From an uncultured Eubacteriales bacterium (GTDB taxonomy: Bacteria; Bacillota_A; Clostridia; Oscillospirales; Oscillospiraceae): a stretch of DNA of 64,000 nt. Numbering within the stretch: position 1 is the first letter of the stretch; the number at the start of each line of letters is the position of its first letter. This document shows, one piece after another, positions 1-8,398 of this stretch. The DNA lies in the NCBI GenBank assembly GCA_900319835.1, contig ONPY01000009.1, forward strand, positions 1 to 64,000, written 5' to 3'. The notes under the pieces are model-generated. The model saw only the letters and a program-made list of their open reading frames with translations. It did not search any database and was not told the origin of the DNA. Position numbers and translations under genes: made by a program.

Positions 1-252
1 GCCGGGCTTGCTGACGCGGCGGAGGCCCTGGATGGCCTTCTCTTTGCCGGGGAGATACTTGAGGGTGATGCGGATGATGCCCTGGGTACCGTCGTCGATG
101 ACCTGGTAGTTCTTGATGTAGCCCTCGCTCAGAAGGATCTCAGCGATGGCCTTCTTCATCTTGGACGCAGGCACGTCAACGGACTCATGCTTGGCGCTTC
201 CGGCGTTGCGGATGCGGGTCAGCATATCGGCAATGGGGTCGGTGATCTGCAT
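1..252 (-). CDS. rpsH: 30S ribosomal protein S8 (3' part missing at window edge)
   Basis: Binds the central domain of 16S rRNA and nucleates the 30S platform. The visible 84 residues begin [18 protein letters not shown] and continue with [17 protein letters not shown], the classic S8 N-terminus. The gene runs off the left edge, so the C-terminal half is absent. The ATG at 252 is preceded by an AGGAGG-type site about 8 bases upstream. It is last in the visible part of the S10/spc cluster, but is separated from rpsZ by 528 bases carrying a repeat and its own promoter-like sequence, so it may be partly uncoupled from the genes before it. Confidence 0.97.
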   Translation of the reverse strand, partial: MQITDPIADMLTRIRNAGSAKHESVDVPASKMKKAIAEILLSEGYIKNYQVIDDGTQGIIRITLKYLPGKEKAIQGLRRVSKPG

Positions 253-580
253 GGTGGTTTATCCTCCTATATTTAGAGTTACCGGGTCGGGCCCGGTGTA
301 CACGCAGAGGTCCTGCGCCAATACATGATTGGCCGCAGCCTTTCCGCGCGTCAGAAGAAGCTCGCTCCACTCCGCTTCCCGGCTCCCGGGAAACTGGGGA
401 AAACACAGGCTGTTTTCGTCGCAAGCCCAAAAACAGCGCTATGCTCCCTCCGAATCTCCACGCCGGAAATCCGCCTGTCAGAGGGCGATTCCGATATGCG
501 CGAAAGCTCGAAAAGGGAGTGTGTGACTTGCTTCTTTATTCATTCGACGGGGGCGATCAAACCCCGCCGGACAAAACAAC

Positions 581-610
581 ATTTTACAGGATTGTAACCT
601 AATTTGTCAA
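581..610 (-). promoter_or_regulatory. Internal promoter candidate ahead of rpsH
   Basis: On the minus strand TTGACA (605-610) is followed after 18 bases by TAAAAT (581-586). The -35 is a perfect match and the -10 matches 5 of 6. It would give rpsH and the genes beyond the window a start of their own after the repeat-filled gap, with a leader of about 320 bases. Confidence 0.6.
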
Positions 611-689
611 TCCTTTTTTCGGCATTTGCGCCGATTTTTTCCGGAAATTTTTGTGAAGGTTTCACGAAATTCCGAATCGGTAAGCCCAT

Positions 690-758
690 GGTAGGGGCGG
701 CTATCAGCCGCCCGTGCAAGTTTGTGCTTACAACGGGCGGATGTTATCCGCCCCTACC
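690..758. repeat. Intergenic inverted repeat (GTAGGGGCGG family)
   Basis: GGTAGGGGCGG (690-700) pairs with CCGCCCCTACC (748-758), and an inner arm around 706-714 pairs with 734-740. It looks like a dispersed REP-like repeat; related CCCCTAC/GTAGGGG pieces occur near 22900-22940. In the ribosomal transcript it would fold into a strong hairpin. Confidence 0.7.
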
Positions 759-780
759 TGGACTCAGACGCTTCTAATGC

Positions 781-966
781 TTAGAAGCTGGCCTTTCTCA
801 CACCCGGGATCTGGCCCTTATAAGCCAGTTCGCGGAAGCAGATACGGCAGATGCCGTAGTTGCGCAGATAGGCGTGGGGGCGGCCGCAGATCTTGCAGCG
901 GTTGTACTTGCGGGTGGAGAACTTCGCCGGGGCCTGCTGCTTCAGGATCATCGATTTCTTAGCCAT
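781..966 (-). CDS. rpsZ: 30S ribosomal protein S14, type Z (zinc-binding)
   Basis: A 61-residue S14 of the short zinc form, ending [13 protein letters not shown]. Two CxxC pairs (CKIC and CRIC) bracket the [10 protein letters not shown] segment and bind one zinc ion. It assembles into the head of the 30S subunit. The ATG at 966 follows an AGGAGG site, and rplE ends only 13 bases upstream. The short Cys4 form is the usual housekeeping copy in Clostridia; a zinc-independent paralogue is not in this window. Confidence 0.97.
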   Translation of the reverse strand: MAKKSMILKQQAPAKFSTRKYNRCKICGRPHAYLRNYGICRICFRELAYKGQIPGVRKASF

Positions 967-979
967 TGATTCGTCCTCC

Positions 980-1519
980 TTAGCTCACGAAGGGAGCACC
1001 CATGAGCTTGAGCAGCTCGCGAGCCTCTTCGTCGGTCTGTGCGGTGGTGGTGATGGCAATGTTCATGCCGCGCAGCTTCTCGATCTTGTCGTACTCGATC
1101 TCGGGGAAGATGATCTGCTCCTTCAGACCGAGGCTGTAGTTGCCGCGTCCGTCGAAAGCGTCGGCGGAGATGCCGCGGAAGTCGCGGACACGGGGCAGAG
1201 CCACGTTGAACAGACGGTCGAGGAACTCCCACATGCGGTCCTGGCGAAGGGTGACCTTCACGCCGACCTTCATGCCTTCACGGAGCTTGAAGTTTGCCAC
1301 GGACTTCTTGGCCACGGTCGCAACGGCGTGCTGACCGGTGATGGCGGAGATGTCCTTGATGACGGCCTCGAGAGCCTTGGCGTTATCCTTGCAGTCGCCG
1401 CAGCCGACGGAGACAACGATCTTGTCGATCTTGGGGATCTGCATGGGGGACTTGTACTGGAACTTCTCCATCAGAGCAGGAGCAACTTCCTTCACATACT
1501 TTTCCTTCATTCTGGTCAT
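980..1519 (-). CDS. rplE: 50S ribosomal protein L5
   Basis: 179 residues, normal length. L5 binds 5S rRNA in the central protuberance and contacts the P-site tRNA. Recognisable segments are the start [19 protein letters not shown] and, further in, [20 protein letters not shown] and LPRVRDFRG. It lies between rplX and rpsZ in standard spc order with short spacers, so it is translated from the same polycistronic mRNA. Confidence 0.97.
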   Translation of the reverse strand: MTRMKEKYVKEVAPALMEKFQYKSPMQIPKIDKIVVSVGCGDCKDNAKALEAVIKDISAITGQHAVATVAKKSVANFKLREGMKVGVKVTLRQDRMWEFLDRLFNVALPRVRDFRGISADAFDGRGNYSLGLKEQIIFPEIEYDKIEKLRGMNIAITTTAQTDEEARELLKLMGAPFVS

Positions 1520-1538
1520 GTCAGTTTACTCCTTTCTC

Positions 1539-1844
1539 TCAGATTTCTGCGCCGCACTTCTTGCAGACGCGGACCTTCTTGCCGTCGGCGATCTTGTGGC
1601 CGACGCGGGTGCCCTTGCCGCACTTGGGGCAGACGAGCTGAACCTTGGCAGCGTAGATGGGGGTCTCGACCTTGATGATGCCGCCCTCTTCGCCCTGCTT
1701 CCGGGGCTTCTGATGCTTGGTGGCGACATTGACGCCCTCAACGATGACCTTCATCGCCTTGGGGTCGGCAACAAGGACCTTGCCCTGCTTGCCCTTGTCC
1801 TTGCCGGACAGAACGACAACTTTATCGTCTTTCTTAATGTTCAT
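1539..1844 (-). CDS. rplX: 50S ribosomal protein L24
   Basis: 101 residues with the N-terminal KOW motif ([15 protein letters not shown]) that contacts 23S rRNA near the exit tunnel; L24 is an assembly initiator. The C-terminus carries two CxxC pairs (CPKC and CKKC), so this is a form expected to hold a zinc ion. The first gene upstream, rplN, ends 15 bases away. Confidence 0.97.
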   Translation of the reverse strand: MNIKKDDKVVVLSGKDKGKQGKVLVADPKAMKVIVEGVNVATKHQKPRKQGEEGGIIKVETPIYAAKVQLVCPKCGKGTRVGHKIADGKKVRVCKKCGAEI

Positions 1845-1859
1845 TCTCTGTGCCCTCCA

Positions 1860-2231
1860 TTAAATCACTTCGGGAGCCAGCGACAGGATCTTCATGTACT
1901 CCTTGTCGCGGAGCTCACGGGCGACGGGTCCAAAGATACGGGTGCCGCGGGGGTTCTTGTCACCGGTGTTGATCAGAACCGCAGCGTTCTCGTCGAAGCG
2001 GACGTAGGTGCCGTCAGCGCGGCGAACGGGCTTGACGGTACGGACGACGACGGCCTTGACCACGTCGCCCTTCTTGACGGAGCCGCCGGGAGCCGCCTTG
2101 CGGACGGAGCAGACGATCACGTCGCCGATGCTGGCGTACTTGCGCTTGGAGCCGCCCAGCACGCGGATGCACTTGAGTTCCTTGGCGCCGGTATTGTCGG
2201 CGACCTTCAGATAAGTTTCCTGCTGAATCAT
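1860..2231 (-). CDS. rplN: 50S ribosomal protein L14
   Basis: 123 residues, usual length. The start [19 protein letters not shown] and the central [13 protein letters not shown] are diagnostic. L14 lies at the subunit interface and forms bridge B8 with 16S rRNA; it is also the docking site of the silencing factor RsfS. It is in the normal place between rpsQ and rplX. Confidence 0.97.
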   Translation of the reverse strand: MIQQETYLKVADNTGAKELKCIRVLGGSKRKYASIGDVIVCSVRKAAPGGSVKKGDVVKAVVVRTVKPVRRADGTYVRFDENAAVLINTGDKNPRGTRIFGPVARELRDKEYMKILSLAPEVI

Positions 2232-2245
2232 TCTGGTGCGCCTCC

Positions 2246-2509
2246 TTACTTAGCCTTCTCAACGATCTCGACCACGCGCCATCTCTTGTCCTTGGACAGG
2301 GGGCGGGTCTCCATCACGCGCACGATATCGCCGACACCGCACTCGTTGTTCTCATCATGGGCCTTCAGACGGTAGGTCCGGCCGATGATCTTCTTATAGG
2401 TCTTGTGGGCAACACGGTCCTCGACGATGACGACGACGGTCTTGTCCATCTTGTCGGATACGACCTTGCCGACGCGGGTCTTCCGGGAAGTAGTTCTTTC
2501 TTCGTTCAT
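2246..2509 (-). CDS. rpsQ: 30S ribosomal protein S17
   Basis: 87 residues, OB fold, binds 16S rRNA early in 30S assembly. Segments such as [17 protein letters not shown] and [16 protein letters not shown] identify it. The ATG at 2509 has an AAGGAGGTAAGGATTC-type leader, a strong ribosome binding site. It follows rpmC by 14 bases. Confidence 0.97.
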   Translation of the reverse strand: MNEERTTSRKTRVGKVVSDKMDKTVVVIVEDRVAHKTYKKIIGRTYRLKAHDENNECGVGDIVRVMETRPLSKDKRWRVVEIVEKAK

Positions 2510-2523
2510 GAATCCTTACCTCC

Positions 2524-2712
2524 TTAGTTCTGCTTCTCGCGCAGCACGGTCTTGACGCGTGCGATGTCGCGGCGGGTGGCAGAAATCTTGGTGGGGTTGT
2601 CAAGATGATTGGTGGCATGCTGCATACGGAGCATGAACAGATCCTTCTTCAGGTCGACCAGCTTGCTTTCCAGCTCGGCCACGGACATGGAGCGAATTTC
2701 GTTTGCCTTCAT
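2524..2712 (-). CDS. rpmC: 50S ribosomal protein L29
   Basis: 62 residues, a helical hairpin at the exit tunnel beside L23. I start it at the ATG at 2712 ([18 protein letters not shown]), one base after the rplP stop, because this matches the family N-terminus; the upstream in-frame extension lies inside rplP. The tight junction implies translational coupling with L16. Confidence 0.96.
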   Translation of the reverse strand: MKANEIRSMSVAELESKLVDLKKDLFMLRMQHATNHLDNPTKISATRRDIARVKTVLREKQN

Positions 2713-2713
2713 C

Positions 2714-3145
2714 TTATTCACCACCGTTCTCAGACTCGGTGCCCTTGGCGACGATCTTCGTCTTGATGGGCAGTTTGTGGCTGGCAAGGCGGAGAGCTTC
2801 GCGGGCGGTCTCTTCGGGCACGCCGGCGATCTCGAACATCACTCTGCCGGGCTTGACGACAGCGACCCAGTACTCGGGGGAGCCTTTACCGGAACCCATA
2901 CGGGTCTCGGCGGGCTTGGCGGTAACGGGCTTGTCGGGGAAAATCTTGATCCAGACCTGACCACCGCGCTTGGTATAACGGGTCATGGCGATACGAGCTG
3001 CCTCGATCTGGTTGGAGGTGATCCAGCCGGGCTCCTGCGCGGCCAGACCGAACTCACCGTAGTTGACAACGTTGCCGCGGGTGGCTTTGCCCTTCATGCG
3101 GCCGCGCTGTACTCTGCGGTATTTAACTCTCTTGGGCATTAACAT
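2714..3145 (-). CDS. rplP: 50S ribosomal protein L16
   Basis: 143 residues, usual length. The start [19 protein letters not shown] matches the family, and the conserved region GRMGSGKG that includes the hydroxylation/tRNA-contact loop is present. L16 is a late-assembly protein near the A-site. Its start overlaps the rpsC stop, another coupled junction. Confidence 0.97.
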   Translation of the reverse strand: MLMPKRVKYRRVQRGRMKGKATRGNVVNYGEFGLAAQEPGWITSNQIEAARIAMTRYTKRGGQVWIKIFPDKPVTAKPAETRMGSGKGSPEYWVAVVKPGRVMFEIAGVPEETAREALRLASHKLPIKTKIVAKGTESENGGE

Positions 3146-4020
3146 TAGTTGTTGCCTCCTTCCTGAGCGGGAGCGGCGGGACGGGGCCCGCGGTTGAAGC
3201 CGCCCTGGCCGGCGGGACGGGCGCCGTAGGGACGGCGGTCGCCGGACTGCGGGGCGCGGTTATCGCGGTTGTCGCGGTTGAAGCCGCCCTGACGGCGGTC
3301 ATCGCGGCGGCCGCCGCGGCGGTCGTCACGGCGACGGCGGTCGCCGGCGGGCTTGGAGAGATCCATGGTACGCGGGGTGGTGCGCAGGGTCTGGGAGAGG
3401 ACCTCGCCCTTGTAGATCCAAACCTTGACGCCGATGCGGCCGTAAGTGGTGTTGGCCTCGGCAAAGCCGTACTCGATGTCGGCACGGATGGTCTGCAGGG
3501 GGATGGTGCCCTCGTGGTAGCACTCGCTGCGGGCGATCTCAGCGCCGCCCAGACGGCCGCCGCACTTGACCTTGATGCCGCGGGCGCCCATGCGCATGGC
3601 GCGGCCCATGGCGTTCTTCATGGCGCGGCGGAAGCCGATGCGCTTCTCGAGCTGCTGGGCGATGTTCTCGGCCACCAGCTGAGCGTTGGTATCGGGGGTG
3701 CGCACTTCGACGATGGAGAGAGCGACGGGCTTGCCGATCATCTTCTCGACCTCGACGCGCAGCTTCTCGATCTGCTCGCCGCCTTTGCCGATGACGACGC
3801 CGGGTCTGGAGCAGTGGATATAGATGCGGACCTTGGCGGAATCGCGCTCGATCTCGATGGTGGGAACACCGGCGGAATAGAGGGTCTTCTTCAGGAACTC
3901 GCGGATCTTGTAATCCTCGACGATCAGATCGCCGACCTTATCCTCGCGAGCATACCAACGGGAATCCCAGTCCTTAATAACGCCTACACGCAGGCCGTGG
4001 GGATTAACTTTCTGTCCCAT
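3145..4020 (-). CDS. rpsC: 30S ribosomal protein S3 with a long Arg/Gly-rich C-terminal tail
   Basis: The first ~215 residues are ordinary S3: [18 protein letters not shown], a KH domain with [13 protein letters not shown], and the C-terminal domain ending near [13 protein letters not shown]3 forms part of the mRNA entry site and its helicase activity. The protein then continues for about 70 residues rich in Arg, Gly, Asp and Asn ([41 protein letters not shown]), making 291 residues in total against roughly 215-235 usual. The tail is probably disordered and RNA-binding, like RGG-box proteins. The frame is intact through the junction and the stop overlaps the rplP start, so the tail is real coding sequence. 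Confidence 0.95.
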   Translation of the reverse strand: MGQKVNPHGLRVGVIKDWDSRWYAREDKVGDLIVEDYKIREFLKKTLYSAGVPTIEIERDSAKVRIYIHCSRPGVVIGKGGEQIEKLRVEVEKMIGKPVALSIVEVRTPDTNAQLVAENIAQQLEKRIGFRRAMKNAMGRAMRMGARGIKVKCGGRLGGAEIARSECYHEGTIPLQTIRADIEYGFAEANTTYGRIGVKVWIYKGEVLSQTLRTTPRTMDLSKPAGDRRRRDDRRGGRRDDRRQGGFNRDNRDNRAPQSGDRRPYGARPAGQGGFNRGPRPAAPAQEGGNN

Positions 4021-4037
4021 AATTCTGCCTCCTTCCC

Positions 4038-4385
4038 TTAGTCTCTCTCAGCCACGGCGATGGTGATGTGGCTGGTGCGCTTGTTGATGCGGTACATACG
4101 GCCCTGAGCTCTGGGCATGCCCCGCTTGAGGATGGGACCGGCGCCGACGTAGGTCTGGCACACGTAGAGCTTCTCGGGATCCATTTCAAAGTTGTTCTCG
4201 GCATTGGCCATGGCGCTCTTGAGCACCTTGATCATCAGCTCGCAGCCGGCCTTGGGGGTGTTCTCCATCAGGGCCAGGGCAAGCTTGGCGTCCTTGCCGC
4301 GGATCATGTTGCAGATGATCTCAACCTTGCGGGGAGAAATACGGGCGTATTTGTGCTCCGCACGGGCAATTTTCTTTTCGTCCAT
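4038..4385 (-). CDS. rplV: 50S ribosomal protein L22
   Basis: 115 residues, typical. It starts [20 protein letters not shown], and the C-terminal beta-hairpin region ([18 protein letters not shown]) reaches into the exit tunnel and is the place of macrolide-related changes. Located between rpsS and rpsC in standard order. Confidence 0.97.
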   Translation of the reverse strand: MDEKKIARAEHKYARISPRKVEIICNMIRGKDAKLALALMENTPKAGCELMIKVLKSAMANAENNFEMDPEKLYVCQTYVGAGPILKRGMPRAQGRMYRINKRTSHITIAVAERD

Positions 4386-4397
4386 TGTTTCTCCTCC

Positions 4398-4670
4398 TTA
4401 CTTGCCGGTCTTGCTGCCGGCGTGGCCGCGGAAGGTGCGGGTGGGGGCGAACTCGCCCAGCTTGTGACCGACCATATCCTCGGTGACGTACACGGGCACA
4501 TGACGGCGGCCGTCGTGGACGGCGATGGTGTGTCCGACGAAGGACGGGAAGATCGTGGAGGAACGGCTCCAGGTCTTGACGACCTGCTTGTTGCCGTTCT
4601 TGTTCATCTCATCGACTCTCTTCAGCAGCTCGGGAGCGGCGAAGGGGCCTTTCTTAATGCTTCTGCTCAT
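4398..4670 (-). CDS. rpsS: 30S ribosomal protein S19
   Basis: 90 residues, usual length. Starts [19 protein letters not shown] and contains [18 protein letters not shown] and [11 protein letters not shown], diagnostic of S19, which sits in the 30S head with S13 and touches bridge B1a. Spacers of 12-14 bases to both neighbours. Confidence 0.97.
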   Translation of the reverse strand: MSRSIKKGPFAAPELLKRVDEMNKNGNKQVVKTWSRSSTIFPSFVGHTIAVHDGRRHVPVYVTEDMVGHKLGEFAPTRTFRGHAGSKTGK

Positions 4671-4684
4671 TGTTCGTTCCCTCC

Positions 4685-5521
4685 TTACTTCGCGTTGCGG
4701 CGCTTGACGATAAACTTATCGGTGCGGTTCTTCGTCTTGCGGGTCTTGTAACCCAGGGCGGGCTTGCCCCAAGGAGTGACAGGGCCGGGACGGCCGACAG
4801 GGGACTTGCCTTCGCCGCCGCCGTGAGGGTGGTCCACCGGGTTCATGACGGAGCCGCGGACGGTGGGACGGATGCCCATGTGGCGTTTGCGGCCGGCCTT
4901 GCCGATGTGGACGTTGGCGTGGTCGATGTTGCCGACCTGGCCGATGGTGGCGTAGCAGTCCATGCGGACCTTGCGCATCTCACCGGAGGGCAGGCGGACG
5001 GTGGCCATGCCGTTCTCCTTGGCCATCAGCTGGGCGGCGACGCCCGCGCTGCGGACAAGCTGAGCACCCTTGCCGGGGTAGAGCTCGATGTTGTGGATGA
5101 CGGTGCCGACGGGGATGTTGGCCATGGGCAGGGCGTTGCCGGGCTTGATGTCGGCAGCGGCGGAGGCCATGATCACGTCGCCCTCGTTCAGGCCGACAGG
5201 GGCCAGAATGTAGCGGCGCTCGCCGTCAGTGTACTCAACCAGCGCGATGTAGGCGCTGCGGTTGGGGTCGTACTCCAGGCGGAGAACCTTGCCCTCGACG
5301 TCCAGCTTGTTGCGCTTGAAGTCGACGACGCGGTACTTCTGCCGGTTGCCGCCGCCCTGGTGGCGGACGGTGATGTGGCCGTAGCTGTTGCGGCCGGCGT
5401 TCTTCTTGAGGACCTCGGTCAGGCTCTTCTCGGGCTTGACGTGCTTGGCAACTCCGTCAAAGCCGGAGACGCTCATGTGGCGTCTGGAAGGAGTAGTCGG
5501 TCTGTAGGTTTTAATAGCCAT
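4685..5521 (-). CDS. rplB: 50S ribosomal protein L2
   Basis: 278 residues, normal. L2 is a primary 23S-binding protein close to the peptidyl transferase centre. The conserved C-terminal loop [16 protein letters not shown] carries the essential histidine region. Starts [16 protein letters not shown]. Follows rplW by 14 bases. Confidence 0.98.
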   Translation of the reverse strand: MAIKTYRPTTPSRRHMSVSGFDGVAKHVKPEKSLTEVLKKNAGRNSYGHITVRHQGGGNRQKYRVVDFKRNKLDVEGKVLRLEYDPNRSAYIALVEYTDGERRYILAPVGLNEGDVIMASAAADIKPGNALPMANIPVGTVIHNIELYPGKGAQLVRSAGVAAQLMAKENGMATVRLPSGEMRKVRMDCYATIGQVGNIDHANVHIGKAGRKRHMGIRPTVRGSVMNPVDHPHGGGEGKSPVGRPGPVTPWGKPALGYKTRKTKNRTDKFIVKRRNAK

Positions 5522-5535
5522 TCTGTTCTTCCTCC

Positions 5536-5832
5536 TTATGCCATGCCTTCAAAGAGCTCGATGTTCTTGGAATCGGCGCTCAGCTTGACAACGGCCTTTT
5601 TCCAGGAAGCGGTCTTGCCCATGGGGTAAGCGCCCTGGCGCTTGGCCTTGCCGCGGACGTGCTCAGTGGTGACCTTGATCACGGTGACGTCGAAGATCTC
5701 CTCGACGGCCTTCTTGATCTCGATCTTGTTGGCGTCCTTGGCGACCTCAAAGGCATACTTCTTGATGTCCAGGTCTTCCATGGACTGCTCGGTGATGATG
5801 GGGCGGATGATGACATCGTATGCGGTCTTCAT
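5536..5832 (-). CDS. rplW: 50S ribosomal protein L23
   Basis: 98 residues. L23 lies at the tunnel exit and is the docking point for trigger factor and SRP. The start [18 protein letters not shown] and the region [19 protein letters not shown] (here [17 protein letters not shown]) are diagnostic. Its ATG overlaps the rplD stop as TGATG, a coupled junction. Confidence 0.97.
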   Translation of the reverse strand: MKTAYDVIIRPIITEQSMEDLDIKKYAFEVAKDANKIEIKKAVEEIFDVTVIKVTTEHVRGKAKRQGAYPMGKTASWKKAVVKLSADSKNIELFEGMA

Positions 5833-6455
5833 CAGGCGAACACCTCCTCGATCTTGGCAAGGGCAGCCTTGTCAACAACCATCTTGCCGTTGGTCAGAAT
5901 CATATAGGGGCTCAGGACGTTGGCGAAGGTGGTCTCCACGCCCTCGATGTTGCGGGCGGACTTGACGACGTTCTCGTCCACGTTCTCGGTGACGACCAGG
6001 GCTTTGCCCTCGGCGCCGATCTTGCTGAGGAAGGTCTTGAAGGTCTTGGTCTTGATCTCGTCCATCTTCAGGCCGTCAACGACCAGGATCTCGCCCTCGG
6101 CAGCCTTGGAGGACAGAGCGGACTTGAGAGCCAGGCGTCTGACCTTCTTGTTGAGGGTGTAGCTGTAATCCCGGGGCTTGGGAGCAAAGGCGACGCCGCC
6201 GTGGTACCACACGGGGGAGCCGGCATAGCCGGCGCGGGCGCGGCCGGTGCCCTTCTGGCGCCAGGGCTTGCGGGTGGTGTAGCTGACCTCACCCTTGGTG
6301 AGGGCGCTCTGGGTGCCCTGACGGCAGTTGGCCAGGTGATTCTTGACCACGTCGTGCAGGACGCTCTTGTTCGGCTCAACGCCGAAGATGGCCTCGGAGA
6401 GCTCGATCTCGCCGATCTTCTCGCCTGCCATATTAAAAACGTTAGCAGTAGGCAT
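5832..6455 (-). CDS. rplD: 50S ribosomal protein L4
   Basis: 207 residues, normal. Contains KPWRQKGTGRARAG, the basic extended loop that lines the exit tunnel, and an N-terminal NMAGEKIGEIELSE. In some bacteria L4 also represses its own S10 operon; nothing in this leader lets me decide whether that holds here. Lies 19 bases after rplC. Confidence 0.97.
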   Translation of the reverse strand: MPTANVFNMAGEKIGEIELSEAIFGVEPNKSVLHDVVKNHLANCRQGTQSALTKGEVSYTTRKPWRQKGTGRARAGYAGSPVWYHGGVAFAPKPRDYSYTLNKKVRRLALKSALSSKAAEGEILVVDGLKMDEIKTKTFKTFLSKIGAEGKALVVTENVDENVVKSARNIEGVETTFANVLSPYMILTNGKMVVDKAALAKIEEVFA

Positions 6456-6474
6456 TTATGCTGCTCTCCTTTCC

Positions 6475-7203
6475 TTAGCGAGTACGGGCGGAAGCCTTCT
6501 GGGGATTGCCGCGACCAGACTGCTTCTGCGGGTTGAGGGTGACCTGACCGGCATCGCCCTTCTTGACGGGCTGAACCTTGACGGTATCCTTGATATAAAC
6601 GATGCTGCCCTTGGGGCCGGGAACGGCGCCGCGGATGGCGATGAGGTTCAGCTCGGCATCGACCTTGACCACGTCAAGGTTCTGCACGGTGACCTGATCG
6701 ACGCCCATGTGACCAGCCTGCTTCTTGCCCGGGAAGATCCGGGAAGGATCGGTGCTGGAGCCCATGGAACCGGCGTGACGGTGAACGGGGCCGCCGCCGT
6801 GGCTGGTGGGGGTACGGCCCTGGCCGAAGCGCTTGATGACGCCGGCGTAGCCCTTGCCCTTGCTGGTGCCGGTCACGTCGACCTTGTCGCCCTCGGCGAA
6901 CATGTCGGCCTTGACCACGTCACCGACTTCCAGCTTGCTGGTGTCGGCCAGACGGAACTCTTTGAGGTGCTTGACCATGCCCACGCCGGCCTTCTTCAGG
7001 TGGCCTGCCTCGGGCTGGCTCAGCTTCTTCTCGGCCACTTCCTCGTAGCCGAACTGGACGGCGTCATAGCCTTCCTTTTCCTTGGTCATCTTCTGGACGA
7101 CCACGCAGGGGCCGGCCTCGATGACGGTCACGGGAATGACCTTGCCGGCCTCATCGAAGATCTGCGTCATGCCGACCTTCTTGCCGATGATGGCTTTCTT
7201 CAT
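6475..7203 (-). CDS. rplC: 50S ribosomal protein L3
   Basis: 242 residues. Starts [20 protein letters not shown] and contains the conserved [16 protein letters not shown] and [16 protein letters not shown] loop that approaches the peptidyl transferase centre. The last ~25 residues ([15 protein letters not shown] onward) extend beyond the usual 205-215 residue form, a modest Lys/Arg/Gly-rich tail. A ribosome binding site AGGAGG lies 8 bases before the ATG. The 377-base gap to rpsJ is unusual. Confidence 0.96.
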   Translation of the reverse strand: MKKAIIGKKVGMTQIFDEAGKVIPVTVIEAGPCVVVQKMTKEKEGYDAVQFGYEEVAEKKLSQPEAGHLKKAGVGMVKHLKEFRLADTSKLEVGDVVKADMFAEGDKVDVTGTSKGKGYAGVIKRFGQGRTPTSHGGGPVHRHAGSMGSSTDPSRIFPGKKQAGHMGVDQVTVQNLDVVKVDAELNLIAIRGAVPGPKGSIVYIKDTVKVQPVKKGDAGQVTLNPQKQSGRGNPQKASARTR

Positions 7204-7580
7204 GAAAATATTTCCTCCTAATGGTTATTGGTTGCCTCGCATACGGCCGTGCCCAGAGGCTGGCAACTTAACCCGTCCGCCGACGCAAGCGACGGACTAT
7301 GGGTCATTCAAAATGATTTTTCCTCTTTGGCTCCCCTGCCAAGGGGAGCTGGCGCGCAGCGCCTGAGGGGTTTGTGGGCCCGATCACGCGATCGGGAGGG
7401 ATTCGGTGTTTGCCTCAGGCAGACGATGGTGAAGCCGCTGAAAGCAGATCCCGAGGGATTTTTCGTCGGAGCAAGGCGCTTTCTTGCAGGAAACCTTTGT
7501 GTATTTCAAGAGGAAGCAACGCCGCGCCGGCGGAAAAGCGCCAGGAGACGCCGAGGCGGATTCACCGGAGTTTGCCTTAA
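7204..7580. other. 377-base gap between rpsJ and rplC
   Basis: rpsJ and rplC are normally adjacent. This gap holds a dispersed repeat at 7329-7370 and a CGATCACGCGATCG palindrome at 7381-7394. I see no gene with a ribosome binding site and no clear terminator or promoter facing rplC, so the cluster is probably still read through. Confidence 0.6.
7329..7370. repeat. Dispersed intergenic repeat (CTCCCCTGCC...GGGGAG type)
   Basis: CTCCCCTGCC / AAGGGGAG dyad followed by CTGGCGCG-CAGCGCCTGAGGGG. This arrangement is typical of repeats that litter intergenic regions of Ruminococcaceae/Oscillospiraceae genomes. Related pieces occur in the gap at 22970-23330. Confidence 0.6.
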
Positions 7581-7895
7581 TTAGAGCTTGATCTCGATCT
7601 CGACGCCGGCGGGAACCTCGAGGTTCATCAGGGCCTCGACGGTCTTCTGGGTGGGGGCGATGATGTCGATGAGGCGCTTGTGTGTGCGGCGCTCGAACTG
7701 CTCACGGCTGTCCTTGTACTTGTGGACGGCGCGCAGGATGGTGACGATCTCGGTCTTGGTGGGCAGGGGGATGGGGCCGGAGACCTTTGCATCGGTGCGC
7801 TTGGCGGCCTCAACGATGGTCTCGGCAGCCTTGTCGATGAGCTGGTGATCGTAAGCCTTGAGGCGGATGCGGATCATGTTCTTGCTGTTTGCCAT
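7581..7895 (-). CDS. rpsJ: 30S ribosomal protein S10 / NusJ
   Basis: 104 residues. I start at the ATG at 7895 ([18 protein letters not shown]), which has an AAAGGAG site 10 bases upstream and matches the family; the longer frame reaches into the leader. Contains [17 protein letters not shown] and [15 protein letters not shown]10 is in the 30S head and also serves, as NusE, in antitermination complexes with NusB. First gene of the cluster. Confidence 0.98.
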   Translation of the reverse strand: MANSKNMIRIRLKAYDHQLIDKAAETIVEAAKRTDAKVSGPIPLPTKTEIVTILRAVHKYKDSREQFERRTHKRLIDIIAPTQKTVEALMNLEVPAGVEIEIKL

Positions 7896-8010
7896 GGTTT
7901 GTGCTCTCCTTTTTCGTACGTTTTGTTTGGCGGCATTGGGTCCCGCCATTATGCGTACGGATGAAACCGTAAAATCCTATACACACAACCGTGCGTATCA
8001 GACCGCGTCC

Positions 8011-8040
8011 GAAAAACAAACCGGCTGTTAAGGCCGGTTT
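8011..8040 (-). terminator. Terminator-like hairpin in the S10 leader
   Basis: AAACCGGC (8033-8040 on the minus strand) pairs with GCCGGTTT (8018-8025) around a short loop, followed on the minus strand by GTTTTTC. It sits about 165 bases after the S10 promoter and 120 bases before the rpsJ start, the right place for transcription attenuation of the operon. No upstream gene needs a terminator here other than the membrane protein that ends at 8399. Confidence 0.55.
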
Positions 8041-8208
8041 CGTCCTCCGCCCGCGCGATATACGCGTGTATCGGAGAGGTTTCAGCCGCCCGATTGTGTG
8101 CCGAAAACAATCGGCACCGGACATACTCCACGGAAGTTACCTCGGTTCCCCGAGCAATCTCCCGCTTCATCGCATAATACGAGCGTGTCTTCGCACGCGC
8201 GCTCCAAT

Positions 8209-8237
8209 AATATATCAGCGCTGACAGCATATGTCAA
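8209..8237 (-). promoter_or_regulatory. S10 operon promoter
   Basis: On the minus strand a perfect TTGACA (8232-8237), a 17-base spacer and TATATT (8209-8214). Expected start near 8202, giving a ~300-base leader before rpsJ. It is the strongest-looking promoter in the left part of the window. Confidence 0.8.
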
Positions 8238-8398
8238 GAGAATTTTTGTGATTTTCGGAGAAAATTTTTTCGTATTTTTGTCAGGGTTTCACAACGTTTC
8301 CTTTCAACCCGGCAAAAGAGGATTATCAGAACGGTAACAAACGCAGGCCGCAGCGTGTGCCGCGGCCCGTCAGATCACAAGATGTGGTGCTTTTAGGC

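Larger units (their letters stand above)
253..780. other. 528-base gap inside the ribosomal protein cluster
   Basis: In most Firmicutes rpsZ and rpsH are only a few bases apart. Here the gap holds an inverted repeat (690-758), a sigma-70-like promoter facing rpsH (581-610), and about 320 bases of leader in which I see no convincing gene. Small open frames on both strands have neither ribosome binding sites nor recognisable proteins. Confidence 0.7.

Noticed and set aside
185..597. Small frames on both strands in the rpsZ-rpsH gap
   Set aside because: No ribosome binding sites, Arg/Ser-rich translations typical of GC-rich non-coding sequence.
4670..7221. Several long plus-strand frames (200-320 codons) across the ribosomal cluster
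   Set aside because: Low-complexity Gly/Ala/Val/Asp translations antisense to clear ribosomal genes, with no ribosome binding sites; typical of GC-rich shadow frames.
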